Source: Tateyamaria sp.
GTDB taxonomy: Bacteria > Pseudomonadota > Alphaproteobacteria > Rhodobacterales > Rhodobacteraceae
Reading direction: 5' to 3'
Length of the DNA stretch: 5,293 nt
NCBI GenBank assembly: GCA_018668195.1
Contig: JABITU010000181.1
Location: 1 to 5,293 of the forward strand
Shown: in pieces, positions 1 through 5,293 of the stretch
Numbering within the stretch: the first letter of the stretch is position 1
How the letters are laid out: every line of letters starts with the position of its first letter
Program-made: the position numbers and the translations under genes
Notes under the pieces: model-generated
The model's database searches: none
What the model was told of the DNA's origin: nothing
Seen by the model: the letters and a program-made list of their open reading frames with translations, nothing else

Positions 1-475
1 TATGGGCAACGACCTCCTTGAGGCCGCCAAGCTCGGTAGCCTGCTCTTCGATAACCTCAACCCGCCACCCCTGCGCCTCGGCGTAGCGCTGATACATGCG
101 AAACAGATCACCCGCAAATAGGGCTGCTTCGTCGCCACCAGTTCCGGGGCGAATCTCGAGCATTGCGGGGCGGGCATCAGCTGCGTCTTTTGGCAGCAAC
201 GCCAGTTGCAACGCGGCCTCGGCCTCTGGCAACGCGATTTTTAGCTGGGGCAATTCCTCGCGCGCCAACTCTGCCATATCTGGGTCGGCCAACATCGTCT
301 CAGCCTCGGCAATTTCGACAACTATACGTTTGTAAGCCTCGATCTGTGCCACCACGGGACGCAGATCAGAATATTCCTTGGCCAATGTTGCAATATCCGT
401 TGATCCACCCGCCATGGCCGCTTCAAGGTACTGAAAGCGGAGTGTGATCTTTAAAAGGCGGTCTTCAGGGATCAT
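1..475 (-). CDS. prfA: Peptide chain release factor 1, N-terminal part (runs off left edge)
   Basis: Release factor 1 is the cytoplasmic protein that recognises UAA and UAG in the ribosomal A site and triggers peptidyl-tRNA hydrolysis. The window holds residues 1-158 of a protein that is usually about 350 residues. The start gives [20 protein letters not shown], a helical N-terminal domain follows, and then comes the conserved RF block [20 protein letters not shown] and [16 protein letters not shown] (about residues 93-128), as in E. coli RF1. The anticodon-like and GGQ catalytic motifs lie beyond the left edge and cannot be checked. RF1 and RF2 share much of this region; the LLPKD and [18 protein letters not shown] forms fit RF1. 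The ATG at 475 was chosen because MIPEDRL matches related RF1 starts that I recall; no good Shine-Dalgarno precedes it. It is divergent from the small exported-protein gene, 61 bases away. In related bacteria prmC often follows prfA, but that part is outside the window. Confidence 0.96.
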   Translation of the reverse strand, partial: MIPEDRLLKITLRFQYLEAAMAGGSTDIATLAKEYSDLRPVVAQIEAYKRIVVEIAEAETMLADPDMAELAREELPQLKIALPEAEAALQLALLPKDAADARPAMLEIRPGTGGDEAALFAGDLFRMYQRYAEAQGWRVEVIEEQATELGGLKEVVAH

Positions 476-501
476 GAGCAGGGTGTGCGATACAGCAGCG
501 C

Positions 502-530
502 TTGGGTCAAGGGCCCAGCGGTGCTATGAT
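502..530 (+). promoter_or_regulatory. Sigma-70-type promoter with extended -10, apparently driving a leaderless mRNA
   Basis: TTGGGT at 502-507 (-35, three of six consensus bases) and TATGAT at 525-530 (-10, five of six) are separated by exactly 17 bases. TG at 522-523 adds an extended -10 motif (TGCTATGAT). Counting the last -10 base as -7 puts +1 at about 537, the A of the ATG of the downstream gene. No Shine-Dalgarno lies between the -10 and the ATG. An imperfect inverted repeat (CGCT-GGG at 499-506 and CCC-AGCG at 514-520) covers the -35 and spacer and could be an operator, but it is weak. The promoter is predicted by eye only. Confidence 0.55.
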
Positions 531-536
531 TGCGCA

Positions 537-767
537 ATGAGACGATCATTCCTTTTGATGTGCCTGATCGCTGGCCCCGCATTTGCCGATGTCACCAGCC
601 CATCGGGCAAAACGGTTGAATGCTACTGCACCGACACATCCGGCAGTCGTGTCGAACTTGGCCAAACGATTTGTTTACAAGTAGATGGGCGAATGTTCAT
701 GGCGCAGTGTCAGATGTCTCTGAATTTACCCATGTGGCGGGAGGTGCAACAAGGCTGCATGACCTAA
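537..767 (+). CDS. Small cysteine-rich exported protein, function unknown
   Basis: A 76-residue protein. Residues 1-17 (MRRSFLLMCLIAGPAFA) form a typical Sec signal peptide: two arginines, a hydrophobic core, then an AFA cleavage site before D18. C9 lies in the core without a lipobox (LLMC), so a lipoprotein is unlikely. The predicted mature part has about 59 residues with five cysteines: C29 and C31 (a CxC), C46, C58 and C74. That suggests a disulfide-stabilised periplasmic protein with one unpaired cysteine, or a metal site. I recall similar short ORFs in Rhodobacterales annotated as hypothetical, but I know no function. The frame is open back to 444, yet the ATG at 537 is preferred because the signal peptide begins there and the upstream part overlaps prfA on the other strand. 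There is no Shine-Dalgarno; the -10 box 6 bases upstream suggests leaderless translation. It converges on the DUF1499 gene. Confidence 0.82.
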   Translation: MRRSFLLMCLIAGPAFADVTSPSGKTVECYCTDTSGSRVELGQTICLQVDGRMFMAQCQMSLNLPMWREVQQGCMT

Positions 768-768
768 A

Positions 769-789
769 CGCTGTTATTGTCCAACAGCG
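769..789. terminator. Hairpin at convergent gene junction, possible bidirectional terminator
   Basis: CGCTGTT (769-775) and AACAGCG (783-789) form a perfect 7-bp stem around a 7-base loop (776-782). It starts one base after the stop codon of the plus-strand gene and includes the stop and last codons of the minus-strand DUF1499 gene. Read on the minus strand the stem is followed by TTTAGGTCAT, only a short T-run; read on the plus strand there is no T-run. It is therefore at best a weak intrinsic terminator, and may act as a 3'-end stabiliser instead. Confidence 0.4.
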
Positions 790-1178
790 GCACTCTGCAA
801 CCGCTTTAGTCGCGCAGCATTGACCCCAAAATCCGACCGACCAAATCGAAGGCGCGCAAACATCTTCAACTGACCTTCGCTATACTCAACCGTTGTAAAA
901 TCTGGAAATCCAATGAGCTTGGAGCGCGTCAGATAAGTGATCCTGCCTTGATCCACAGACCCAGCGATGCGAACCGTCCGCGGCAAGGCAATCGCAGCGG
1001 AATCCACCCGTGCCAGAGCTGTTGCATCGGCTGTCAAAACACGCACCGCTCCCCCCATCATACTGGCGTCTTCAGATCCTCGCACCGGCTGATGCCAGTG
1101 CGCCACATCTGTCGGTGCCAAACGAATGTAAAAAAGTGCTGAGCATAAAAAAATTGCAATAATTACATATATATACAT
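774..1178 (-). CDS. DUF1499 family protein, N-terminally membrane-anchored
   Basis: A 134-residue protein. Residues about 2-19 are strongly hydrophobic (MYIYVIIAIFLCSALFYIRL) and are probably an uncleaved signal anchor, leaving the rest in the periplasm. The C-terminal half carries the blocks that I associate with DUF1499: LPRTVRIAGSVDQGRITYLT (65-84), a GFPDFTTVEY stretch (90-99), and FARLRFGRSDFGVNAARLKR (107-126). The family has no established biochemical role. The ATG at 1178 follows TAAAAGAA, a weak ribosome binding site; no better in-frame start is visible. The gene lies 54 bases downstream of the second ureohydrolase on the same strand without a clear terminator, so co-transcription is possible. 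Its 3' end is 6 bases from the stop of the convergent small-protein gene. The first codons are much richer in A and T than the rest of the gene. Confidence 0.82.
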   Translation of the reverse strand: MYIYVIIAIFLCSALFYIRLAPTDVAHWHQPVRGSEDASMMGGAVRVLTADATALARVDSAAIALPRTVRIAGSVDQGRITYLTRSKLIGFPDFTTVEYSEGQLKMFARLRFGRSDFGVNAARLKRLQSAAVGQ

Positions 1179-1232
1179 TTCTTTTACAATGCCTTTTCTT
1201 TAAATAATCTATGATCGCCCAGCCCCTCGCGT

Positions 1233-2177
1233 TCAGCGATAGGCTACGCCGGGCACAATGCACAAGAGCTCGTACAAAATATTCGCACCTGTCAAAGCAG
1301 TATTTCCCGATGTGTCATAGGGTGGGGACACCTCAACCAGATCGCATCCAACCACATTCACCCCCTTCAGGGCGCGGATGAGCTGTAAAGCTTGCGGTGT
1401 GGTAAGGCCACCGATTTCGGGCGTACCGGTGCCCGGTGCAAACGCTGGATCCAAGCTGTCAATATCATAGGTAACATAGGCGGGCGCTGCCCCAAGATCG
1501 CGCCGAATTTCAGCCCCCAACGCGCTAAGGTCCTGCCCCCACAGCTCTGACGCTAGAAACTGTTGAAATCCCCAGCCGCGCGCTTCGCTAAAATCTTCCG
1601 ATGCATACCCCGTACCACGCAATCCAATCTGATATGTTTTAGAGGCAGATATAAGACCTTCCTCATGTGCTCGACGAAACACAGTACCGTGAGTCTCGCG
1701 CTCACCGAACATCTCGTCATTCACATCGGCATGAGCGTCCACATGAACCAGTGCCACCGGCCCGTGCCGCTTTGCCACCGCCCTCAAAATCGGCAAAGTG
1801 ATCGAATGGTCTCCACCGATGGCCATAGGCACCAAATCATATTGAAGGATCGCTTCGTAACTCTCGGAAATAATGCGCAAACTATCCGCTAACGAAAAGG
1901 TATTGATTGCCAGATCACCAATGTCCGCCACCTGCAAGCTGTCAAATGGCGCCGCTCCTGTTTGTAGGTTATAGGGCCGTATCATCGCGCTTTCGCTACG
2001 AACTTGTTTGGGGCCAAACCGGGTGCCGGAGCGCCACGAAGTGCCTATATCCATCGGGATGCCCAGTACAGCAACATTCAAGCCAGTCAGGTCATTGGCA
2101 AAGGGCAGCCGCATAAACGTATTTGGCCCCGAAAATCGGGCCAAGTCATTGCCACTAAGCGGTTGGTTTTTAGGCAC
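1233..2177 (-). CDS. Ureohydrolase, agmatinase family (AGMAT/guanidinobutyrase-like)
   Basis: A 314-residue Mn-dependent ureohydrolase that hydrolyses a guanidino group to urea plus an amine. All metal-ligand motifs are present: GGDHSIT (H124), DAHAD (D147, H149, D151) and DIDSLDPAFAPGTGTPEIGG (D238, D240), plus VEVSPP (E282). The N-terminal QPLSGNDLARFSGPNTFMRL, the GTPEIGGLT block and the ending GCDLVEVSPPYDTSGNTAL resemble the human AGMAT and bacterial guanidinobutyrase/guanidinopropionase branch more than E. coli SpeB. Substrate is therefore uncertain: agmatine, 4-guanidinobutyrate or 3-guanidinopropionate. I chose GTG at 2177 (PKNQPLSGND follows): it gives a family-typical length, has GGAGG 10 bases upstream and overlaps the upstream gene's stop by 8 bases. 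The frame is open to 2282 with an ATG at 2225, but that would lie deep inside the preceding gene. Automated annotation would probably name it speB. Confidence 0.93.
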   Translation of the reverse strand: MPKNQPLSGNDLARFSGPNTFMRLPFANDLTGLNVAVLGIPMDIGTSWRSGTRFGPKQVRSESAMIRPYNLQTGAAPFDSLQVADIGDLAINTFSLADSLRIISESYEAILQYDLVPMAIGGDHSITLPILRAVAKRHGPVALVHVDAHADVNDEMFGERETHGTVFRRAHEEGLISASKTYQIGLRGTGYASEDFSEARGWGFQQFLASELWGQDLSALGAEIRRDLGAAPAYVTYDIDSLDPAFAPGTGTPEIGGLTTPQALQLIRALKGVNVVGCDLVEVSPPYDTSGNTALTGANILYELLCIVPGVAYR

Positions 2178-3138
2178 CGCCTCGCATCCTCCAACCCAGC
2201 AACTGACAAATCTCGACGGCAACATGCGCGCCCGCCACCGCAGTAGCTCCACTTGTGTCAAAGGGCGGAGAGACCTCAACAACGTCGCCGCCCCGAATGT
2301 TCACACCTGCCAACCCTCGCAAAAGTACAGCCGCCTGCGCCGAAGACAATCCCCCCCAGACCGGGGTTCCGGTACCAGGTGCAAAGGCCGGATCCAGCCC
2401 ATCAATGTCAAAGCTCAGGTAACAAGGCCGATCCCCCACGATATCGCGCGCACGCGCCGCCGCTGCTTCCGGCCCGATCCGATGAAATTCAGGTGCATCG
2501 ATTACGTTGACACCAAGAGTGTTCTCATTCGTCGTCCGAATTCCGATCTGCACCGAAGTCTCAGGGTCCACGACCCCCAACTTAACTGCCTTGTAAAACA
2601 TTGTACCATGGTCAACTCGATCCATATCGTCATCTACCCATGTATCGGTGTGCGCATCCACCTGTATCAATGACATCGGCCCATAAATTTCAGCATAGGC
2701 TTTGAGAATCGGAAAAGAAATATAGTGGTCGCCCCCCAGCACCACACTTGCCGCACCTGCCGCCAGAATGCCTCGGATATGTGAGGTGACCGCCTCTGGA
2801 AAGGCAGAAATATTCGCGTAATCAAAGGCGACGTCCCCATAGTCTACGATCACCTGTTCGCTCACGACGTCAAAAGGCCACCCATAGGGTGCATCCGGCG
2901 CCTGCAAACTTGACGCCTCGCGTATCGCCCGCGGCCCCAAACGCGTGCCGGGCCTGTTCGTGACCGCTTGATCAAACGGCACACCCGTCACAGCAATGTC
3001 CACCCCGCTCAGGTCCTTGGTGTAACGCCGCCGCAAAAACGATGTGGCCCCCGCAAATGTTAACTCAAACGACGGCCCACGCAGGTCTTCGCGGGTAAAG
3101 GCATGATCCATTTGTGTCTTTGCATCTTCTAAGGCCAT
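2170..3138 (-). CDS. speB: Agmatinase, SpeB type
   Basis: A 322-residue cytoplasmic ureohydrolase, predicted to convert agmatine to putrescine and urea with a dinuclear Mn centre. Ligand motifs: GGDHYIS (H138), DAHTDTW (D161, H163, D165), SFDIDGLDPAFAPGTGTP (D244, D246) and VEVSPP (E288). Several blocks follow E. coli SpeB rather than the guanidinobutyrase branch: GVPFDQAVTNRPGTRLGPRA (52-71), DHGTMFYKAVKLG (176-188), SVQIGIRT (195-202) and GTGTPVWGG. The ATG at 3138 (MALEDAKTQMDHAFTREDLR) matches starts of related proteins that I recall. Its best ribosome binding site, AAGAAGGA, is 12 bases upstream, somewhat far, and lies at the edge of the REP-like element. It is the second gene of the M20-ureohydrolase run, 87 bases after the M20 stop, and it overlaps the next ureohydrolase by 8 bases. 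The family assignment is firm; agmatine as the physiological substrate is likely but not proven by sequence. Confidence 0.93.
   Translation of the reverse strand: MALEDAKTQMDHAFTREDLRGPSFELTFAGATSFLRRRYTKDLSGVDIAVTGVPFDQAVTNRPGTRLGPRAIREASSLQAPDAPYGWPFDVVSEQVIVDYGDVAFDYANISAFPEAVTSHIRGILAAGAASVVLGGDHYISFPILKAYAEIYGPMSLIQVDAHTDTWVDDDMDRVDHGTMFYKAVKLGVVDPETSVQIGIRTTNENTLGVNVIDAPEFHRIGPEAAAARARDIVGDRPCYLSFDIDGLDPAFAPGTGTPVWGGLSSAQAAVLLRGLAGVNIRGGDVVEVSPPFDTSGATAVAGAHVAVEICQLLGWRMRGGA
2188..2192 (-). promoter_or_regulatory. Shine-Dalgarno GGAGG deciding the GTG start of the second ureohydrolase
   Basis: On the minus strand GGAGG lies 10 bases before the GTG at 2177, inside the last codons of the upstream agmatinase gene. 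A second purine run, GAGG, sits closer but too near the GTG. The position favours GTG 2177 over the ATG at 2225 and suggests translational coupling with the upstream gene, whose TAA is at 2172-2170. Confidence 0.6.
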
Positions 3139-3155
3139 CTCAGCACATAATCCTT

Positions 3156-3218
3156 CTTCATCTTGCCCAATAAACTCTGGGGTGAGGCCCGCATGGGCCG
3201 AGGGGCAGCGCCCCTTGG
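3156..3218 (-). repeat. Hairpin-rich extragenic element (REP-like) between M20 and speB
   Basis: This fills most of the 87-base spacer. Read on the minus strand it holds a perfect hairpin AGGGGC-GCT-GCCCCT (3215-3201), then GGCCC-ATGC-GGGCC (3199-3186), then CACCCCAGAGTTTATTGG and a tail GGGCAAGATGAAG. Neither stem is followed by a T-run, so it is not a classical intrinsic terminator. From memory, similar strings (GGGGCGCTGCCCC, then CCCCAGAGTATTTT and an AAGATGAAG end) recur between genes in Rhodobacterales genomes, which makes this a likely copy of a dispersed extragenic repeat. Only one copy lies in this window, so repetition cannot be shown here. It could stabilise or attenuate the M20-speB mRNA. 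Its tail merges with the ribosome binding site of speB. Confidence 0.5.
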
Positions 3219-3225
3219 AAAGCCA

Positions 3226-4389
3226 TTATCGCAGCGGTTGGGCCGTCTCGACCAATCGTGCGAAGAATGATGCCCCAATCGGCGCGATCTCGTCATTAAA
3301 ATTGTAAAGCGGATGATGCACGTTTGCGCCCTCACCCTGCCCCAGCATCAGGTACGCGCCCGGTCGCGCTTCAAGCATATAAGAAAAATCCTCAGCACCC
3401 ATAACCGGGATCATATCCTCCTCTACCCCGGCATCGCCCGCAACATCTGCCGCGACCTGAGCGGCAAAGCTGGCTTTATCAGCGTCATTAACAGTTGGTG
3501 GATATCCAAATTCGAACTCCAGCTTTGCGTCACATCCGTAGGCTGCGGCCTGACCCGCGACCACTTCTTCCATACGGCGCACTACAAGAGCCTGCACTTG
3601 CTTATCAAATGTGCGCACGGTGCCATTAATATAAGCCGTCTCGGGGATCACGTTATCAGTGGTACCCGTGTGGATCTGTGTCGTCGAAATGACCAGCGAA
3701 TCCTTGGTGTTGTGATTTCGGCTCACGACTGTCTGCAGCGCCGTAACGATACCACATGCCGCCACCACTGGATCAACGCAATCATAAGGTCGCGCAGCGT
3801 GTCCACCCTTGCCCGTTAGATGAATATGGAACGTATCAGCTGCAGCCATAATTGGGCCCTTAGTAGTGAGAAAACGGCCAAATTCCTTTCCGGGAGAGTT
3901 ATGAATGGCATAAACTTCACTAATCTTGAACCGGTCCATGATGCCTTCCTTCACCATGACCTCTCCACCTCCGCCATCTTCTTCTGCGGGCTGAAAAATC
4001 AGTGCGACCCTGCCAGTGAAATTGCGTGTCTCTGTCAGGTATTGTGCCGCACCTAGCAACATGGCGGTGTGCCCGTCATGCCCACAAGCATGCATCTTTC
4101 CCGGATGCGTAGACGCATAAGCAACGCCAGTTTCCTCGGTTATTGGCAACCCGTCAAAATCAGCGCGCAAGCCAATCGTTGGCCCCTGCCCCTGCCCCTC
4201 AATGATCGCAACGATGCCCGTCTGCGCAATTCCGTCATGGATGGCGTCCACTCCGATTTCTTCCAGTCGTTCACGAATAAATGCCGAAGTCTTGGGGCAA
4301 TCGAAAGACAGTTCCGGGATTGTGTGCAAATGTTGTCGCCATTCGGCCATTTTTGGCCCGAGGTCGCCGATACGATTGATGATTGCCAT
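3226..4389 (-). CDS. M20 family amidohydrolase (hippurate hydrolase/aminoacylase-like)
   Basis: A 387-residue metallo-amidohydrolase of the M20D type, which removes N-acyl or aryl groups from amino acids or related amines. The di-metal site is visible: HACGHDGH (C102, H104), QPAEE (E136 and E137, one of them bridging or catalytic), AIHN (H163) and VHHPLYNFND (H358). The lid/dimerisation domain carries GKGGHAARP (193-201), and GAEDFSYM lies at 331-338. Length fits the family (about 380-400). I chose ATG 4389 (MAIINRIGDL) because AGGAG lies 7 bases upstream; the frame also allows GTG at 4419, which lacks such a site. It is the first gene of the minus-strand run and is divergent from mazG. Neighbouring ureohydrolases suggest a substrate with a guanidino group, for example an N-acylated agmatine or guanidino acid, but that is inference. 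Annotations such as hipO or N-acyl-L-amino acid amidohydrolase are too specific. Confidence 0.94.
   Translation of the reverse strand: MAIINRIGDLGPKMAEWRQHLHTIPELSFDCPKTSAFIRERLEEIGVDAIHDGIAQTGIVAIIEGQGQGPTIGLRADFDGLPITEETGVAYASTHPGKMHACGHDGHTAMLLGAAQYLTETRNFTGRVALIFQPAEEDGGGGEVMVKEGIMDRFKISEVYAIHNSPGKEFGRFLTTKGPIMAAADTFHIHLTGKGGHAARPYDCVDPVVAACGIVTALQTVVSRNHNTKDSLVISTTQIHTGTTDNVIPETAYINGTVRTFDKQVQALVVRRMEEVVAGQAAAYGCDAKLEFEFGYPPTVNDADKASFAAQVAADVAGDAGVEEDMIPVMGAEDFSYMLEARPGAYLMLGQGEGANVHHPLYNFNDEIAPIGASFFARLVETAQPLR
4183..4200. repeat. Hexanucleotide tandem repeat inside the M20 gene
   Basis: CCCCTG, CCCCTG and CCCCTC stand in tandem on the plus strand. On the coding minus strand they encode the Gly-Gln repeat in EGQGQGP (residues 64-70), in the loop before the TIGLRADFD strand. 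Gain or loss of a unit would add or remove two residues without a frameshift, so a switch role is unlikely. Confidence 0.5.
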
Positions 4390-4452
4390 GGCTGGACTCC
4401 TGCTTGCGGGATGCGTCACATATCACCAAACCCCAAACCAGACGAGGCTGCA
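4390..4452. promoter_or_regulatory. Divergent intergenic region between the M20 operon and mazG
   Basis: These 63 bases must hold the ribosome binding sites of both divergent genes: AGGAG at 4401-4397 for the M20 gene (7-base spacing, minus strand) and GAGG at 4444-4447 for mazG (5-base spacing, plus strand). Promoters for one or both genes may be here or inside the opposite gene. I found no convincing -35/-10 pair on either strand and no strong palindrome for a regulator. The role is inferred from gene layout only. Confidence 0.5.
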
Positions 4453-5286
4453 ATGGGCGCACCACAAAACCACGATCTGATCCACGACCAAAACGCAGGG
4501 ATTGAGCGTCTGCTCGAGATCATGCGCCGTCTACGGGACCCCGAAACAGGCTGTCCCTGGGACATAGAACAAACCTTTGAAACCATCGCACCCTACACCA
4601 TCGAAGAGGCCTATGAGGTTGCGGACGCTATCGAACGGCAAGACTGGCCCGAGCTAGAAGGCGAGTTGGGCGATCTTTTACTGCAATCTGTTTATCACAC
4701 AGCCATCGGCGAAGAGGCTGGGCATTTCACTTTTCAATCCGTGTTAACCGCGATTTCTGACAAAATGGTGGCGCGGCATCCGCATGTCTTTGGCAAGGAA
4801 AGCCGCAACAAATCCGCCGAGCAACAGACCCAAGACTGGGAAGCGATAAAGGCTGCCGAGCGCGCAAACAAGGCGCAGGGTGGTGCACTGGATGGTGTTG
4901 CTATGAACCTGCCCGCCCTTGTGCGTGCGCTGAAACTGCAAAAACGTGCGGCGCGCGTAGGATTTGATTGGCCCGATACAAGTCACGTCATCGATAAGAT
5001 CAAAGAAGAGGCCGCCGAATTGGTCGAGGCCCGCGACACAATGGATCACGAGGATATGATTGACGAAATGGGCGATCTGCTGTTCGTCATGGCCAATCTG
5101 GCCCGCCATCTCGATATAGATCCCGAAGAAGCCTTGCGGCGGACAAACGCAAAATTTACTCGCCGATTTACCGCTGTCGAATCCGCTTTGGCAGCGCGGG
5201 GAAAACACCCCGAAACCAGCACTCTCGAAGAAATGGATACACTTTGGGACGATGTCAAAACAGCTGAAAAAGCCAGCCGGTCATGA
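4453..5286 (+). CDS. mazG: Nucleoside triphosphate pyrophosphohydrolase MazG
   Basis: A 277-residue cytoplasmic enzyme that hydrolyses NTPs and dNTPs to the monophosphate and pyrophosphate, clearing aberrant nucleotides. E. coli MazG has 263 residues. Both tandem MazG domains are present. The first has RLRDPETGCPWDIEQTFETI (26-45), then IEEAYEVADAI (E51, E52, E55) and ELGDLLLQ (E71, D74). The second has KIKEEAAELVEA (E185, E186, E189) and DEMGDLLFVMANLARHL (E205, D208). A conserved linker includes MVARHPHVFG (105-114), and the RVGFDWP block (168-174) precedes the second domain. Mg-binding acidic residues are intact in both domains. The frame is open far upstream (to 4069), but ATG 4453 is preferred: GAGG lies 5 bases before it, the family match begins close by, and the upstream extension would run antisense through the M20 gene. 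It ends with TGA at 5284-5286; only 7 bases follow, so nothing can be said about its downstream neighbour. Confidence 0.96.
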   Translation: MGAPQNHDLIHDQNAGIERLLEIMRRLRDPETGCPWDIEQTFETIAPYTIEEAYEVADAIERQDWPELEGELGDLLLQSVYHTAIGEEAGHFTFQSVLTAISDKMVARHPHVFGKESRNKSAEQQTQDWEAIKAAERANKAQGGALDGVAMNLPALVRALKLQKRAARVGFDWPDTSHVIDKIKEEAAELVEARDTMDHEDMIDEMGDLLFVMANLARHLDIDPEEALRRTNAKFTRRFTAVESALAARGKHPETSTLEEMDTLWDDVKTAEKASRS

Positions 5287-5293
5287 TTAAAAA

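Noticed and set aside
96..447. Two plus-strand open frames opposite prfA
   Set aside because: The minus strand encodes clear RF1 sequence here. The plus-strand translations are low-complexity Ser/Ala/Arg or Pro/Arg-rich and have no start signals.
2008..2673. 221-codon plus-strand open frame across both ureohydrolase genes
   Set aside because: It is antisense to two genes with complete catalytic motifs. The translation is rich in Arg, Pro and His with no recognisable domain, which is typical of a shadow frame.
3139..3150. Possible two-codon upstream ORF (ATG TGC TGA) just before the speB start
   Set aside because: Its spacing from AAGAAGGA is too short for good initiation, and such a short frame is expected by chance.
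3186..3215. Intrinsic terminator between M20 and speB
   Set aside because: The hairpins are strong, but on the minus strand they are followed by CGGCC or TCACCCC rather than a T-run, so a REP-like or stability element fits better.
3313..3819. 168-codon plus-strand open frame opposite the M20 gene
   Set aside because: It overlaps the intact M20 coding region on the other strand, with no ribosome binding site or domain that I can recognise.
4069..4452. Long in-frame extension upstream of mazG (128 codons)
   Set aside because: It lies antisense to the well-supported M20 gene, has no family similarity, and a good Shine-Dalgarno precedes the ATG at 4453.
4390..4452. Riboswitch (for example guanidine-sensing) ahead of the M20-ureohydrolase genes
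   Set aside because: The spacer is only 63 bases, part of it ribosome binding sites, and I see no conserved riboswitch core in it.
4744..5208. 154-codon minus-strand open frame opposite mazG
   Set aside because: It is antisense to the two conserved MazG domains, and its composition looks like a shadow of them.

Overview
The window looks like chromosomal DNA from an alphaproteobacterium, most likely Rhodobacterales (Roseobacter group). The basis is protein similarity recalled from memory: RF1 starting MIPEDRL, the MazG and M20 sequences, the DUF1499 protein, and a GC-rich extragenic hairpin element of a kind I associate with that group. No database search was possible, so the genus is left open. 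The window is gene-dense, with no gene-free stretch longer than about 90 bases, and shows no sign of phage, IS elements, CRISPR, tRNA or rRNA.

Layout, left to right. (1) The N-terminal 158 codons of prfA (release factor 1) on the minus strand, running off the left edge. (2) Divergent from it, a 76-residue cysteine-rich exported protein on the plus strand. Its promoter has an extended -10 box placed so that the transcript should begin at the ATG, so it is probably leaderless. (3) Converging on that gene with only 6 bases between the stop codons, a DUF1499-type membrane-anchored protein on the minus strand; a 7-bp-stem hairpin sits on the junction. (4) Upstream of DUF1499 on the minus strand, two ureohydrolase (agmatinase-family) genes from different subfamilies that overlap by 8 bases. 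(5) Upstream of those, after an 87-base spacer with a hairpin-rich REP-like element, an M20 amidohydrolase. (6) Divergent from the M20 gene across 63 bases, mazG on the plus strand, which ends at the right edge.

The minus-strand run M20 amidohydrolase - SpeB-type agmatinase - AGMAT/guanidinobutyrase-like ureohydrolase (- DUF1499) reads as a small catabolic operon for guanidino compounds. A deacylase or amidase could release a free guanidino compound, and two ureohydrolases of different specificity could then remove urea from agmatine and from a guanidino acid such as 4-guanidinobutyrate. This pathway is inferred from families and gene order; the substrates cannot be read from the sequence. 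mazG (NTP pool sanitation) and prfA (translation termination) are housekeeping neighbours with no evident role in it.

I see no clearly new system. The points most worth a second look are the leaderless-looking promoter of the small exported protein, the paired ureohydrolases with an M20 enzyme, and the extragenic element that appears to supply the ribosome binding site of the first ureohydrolase.
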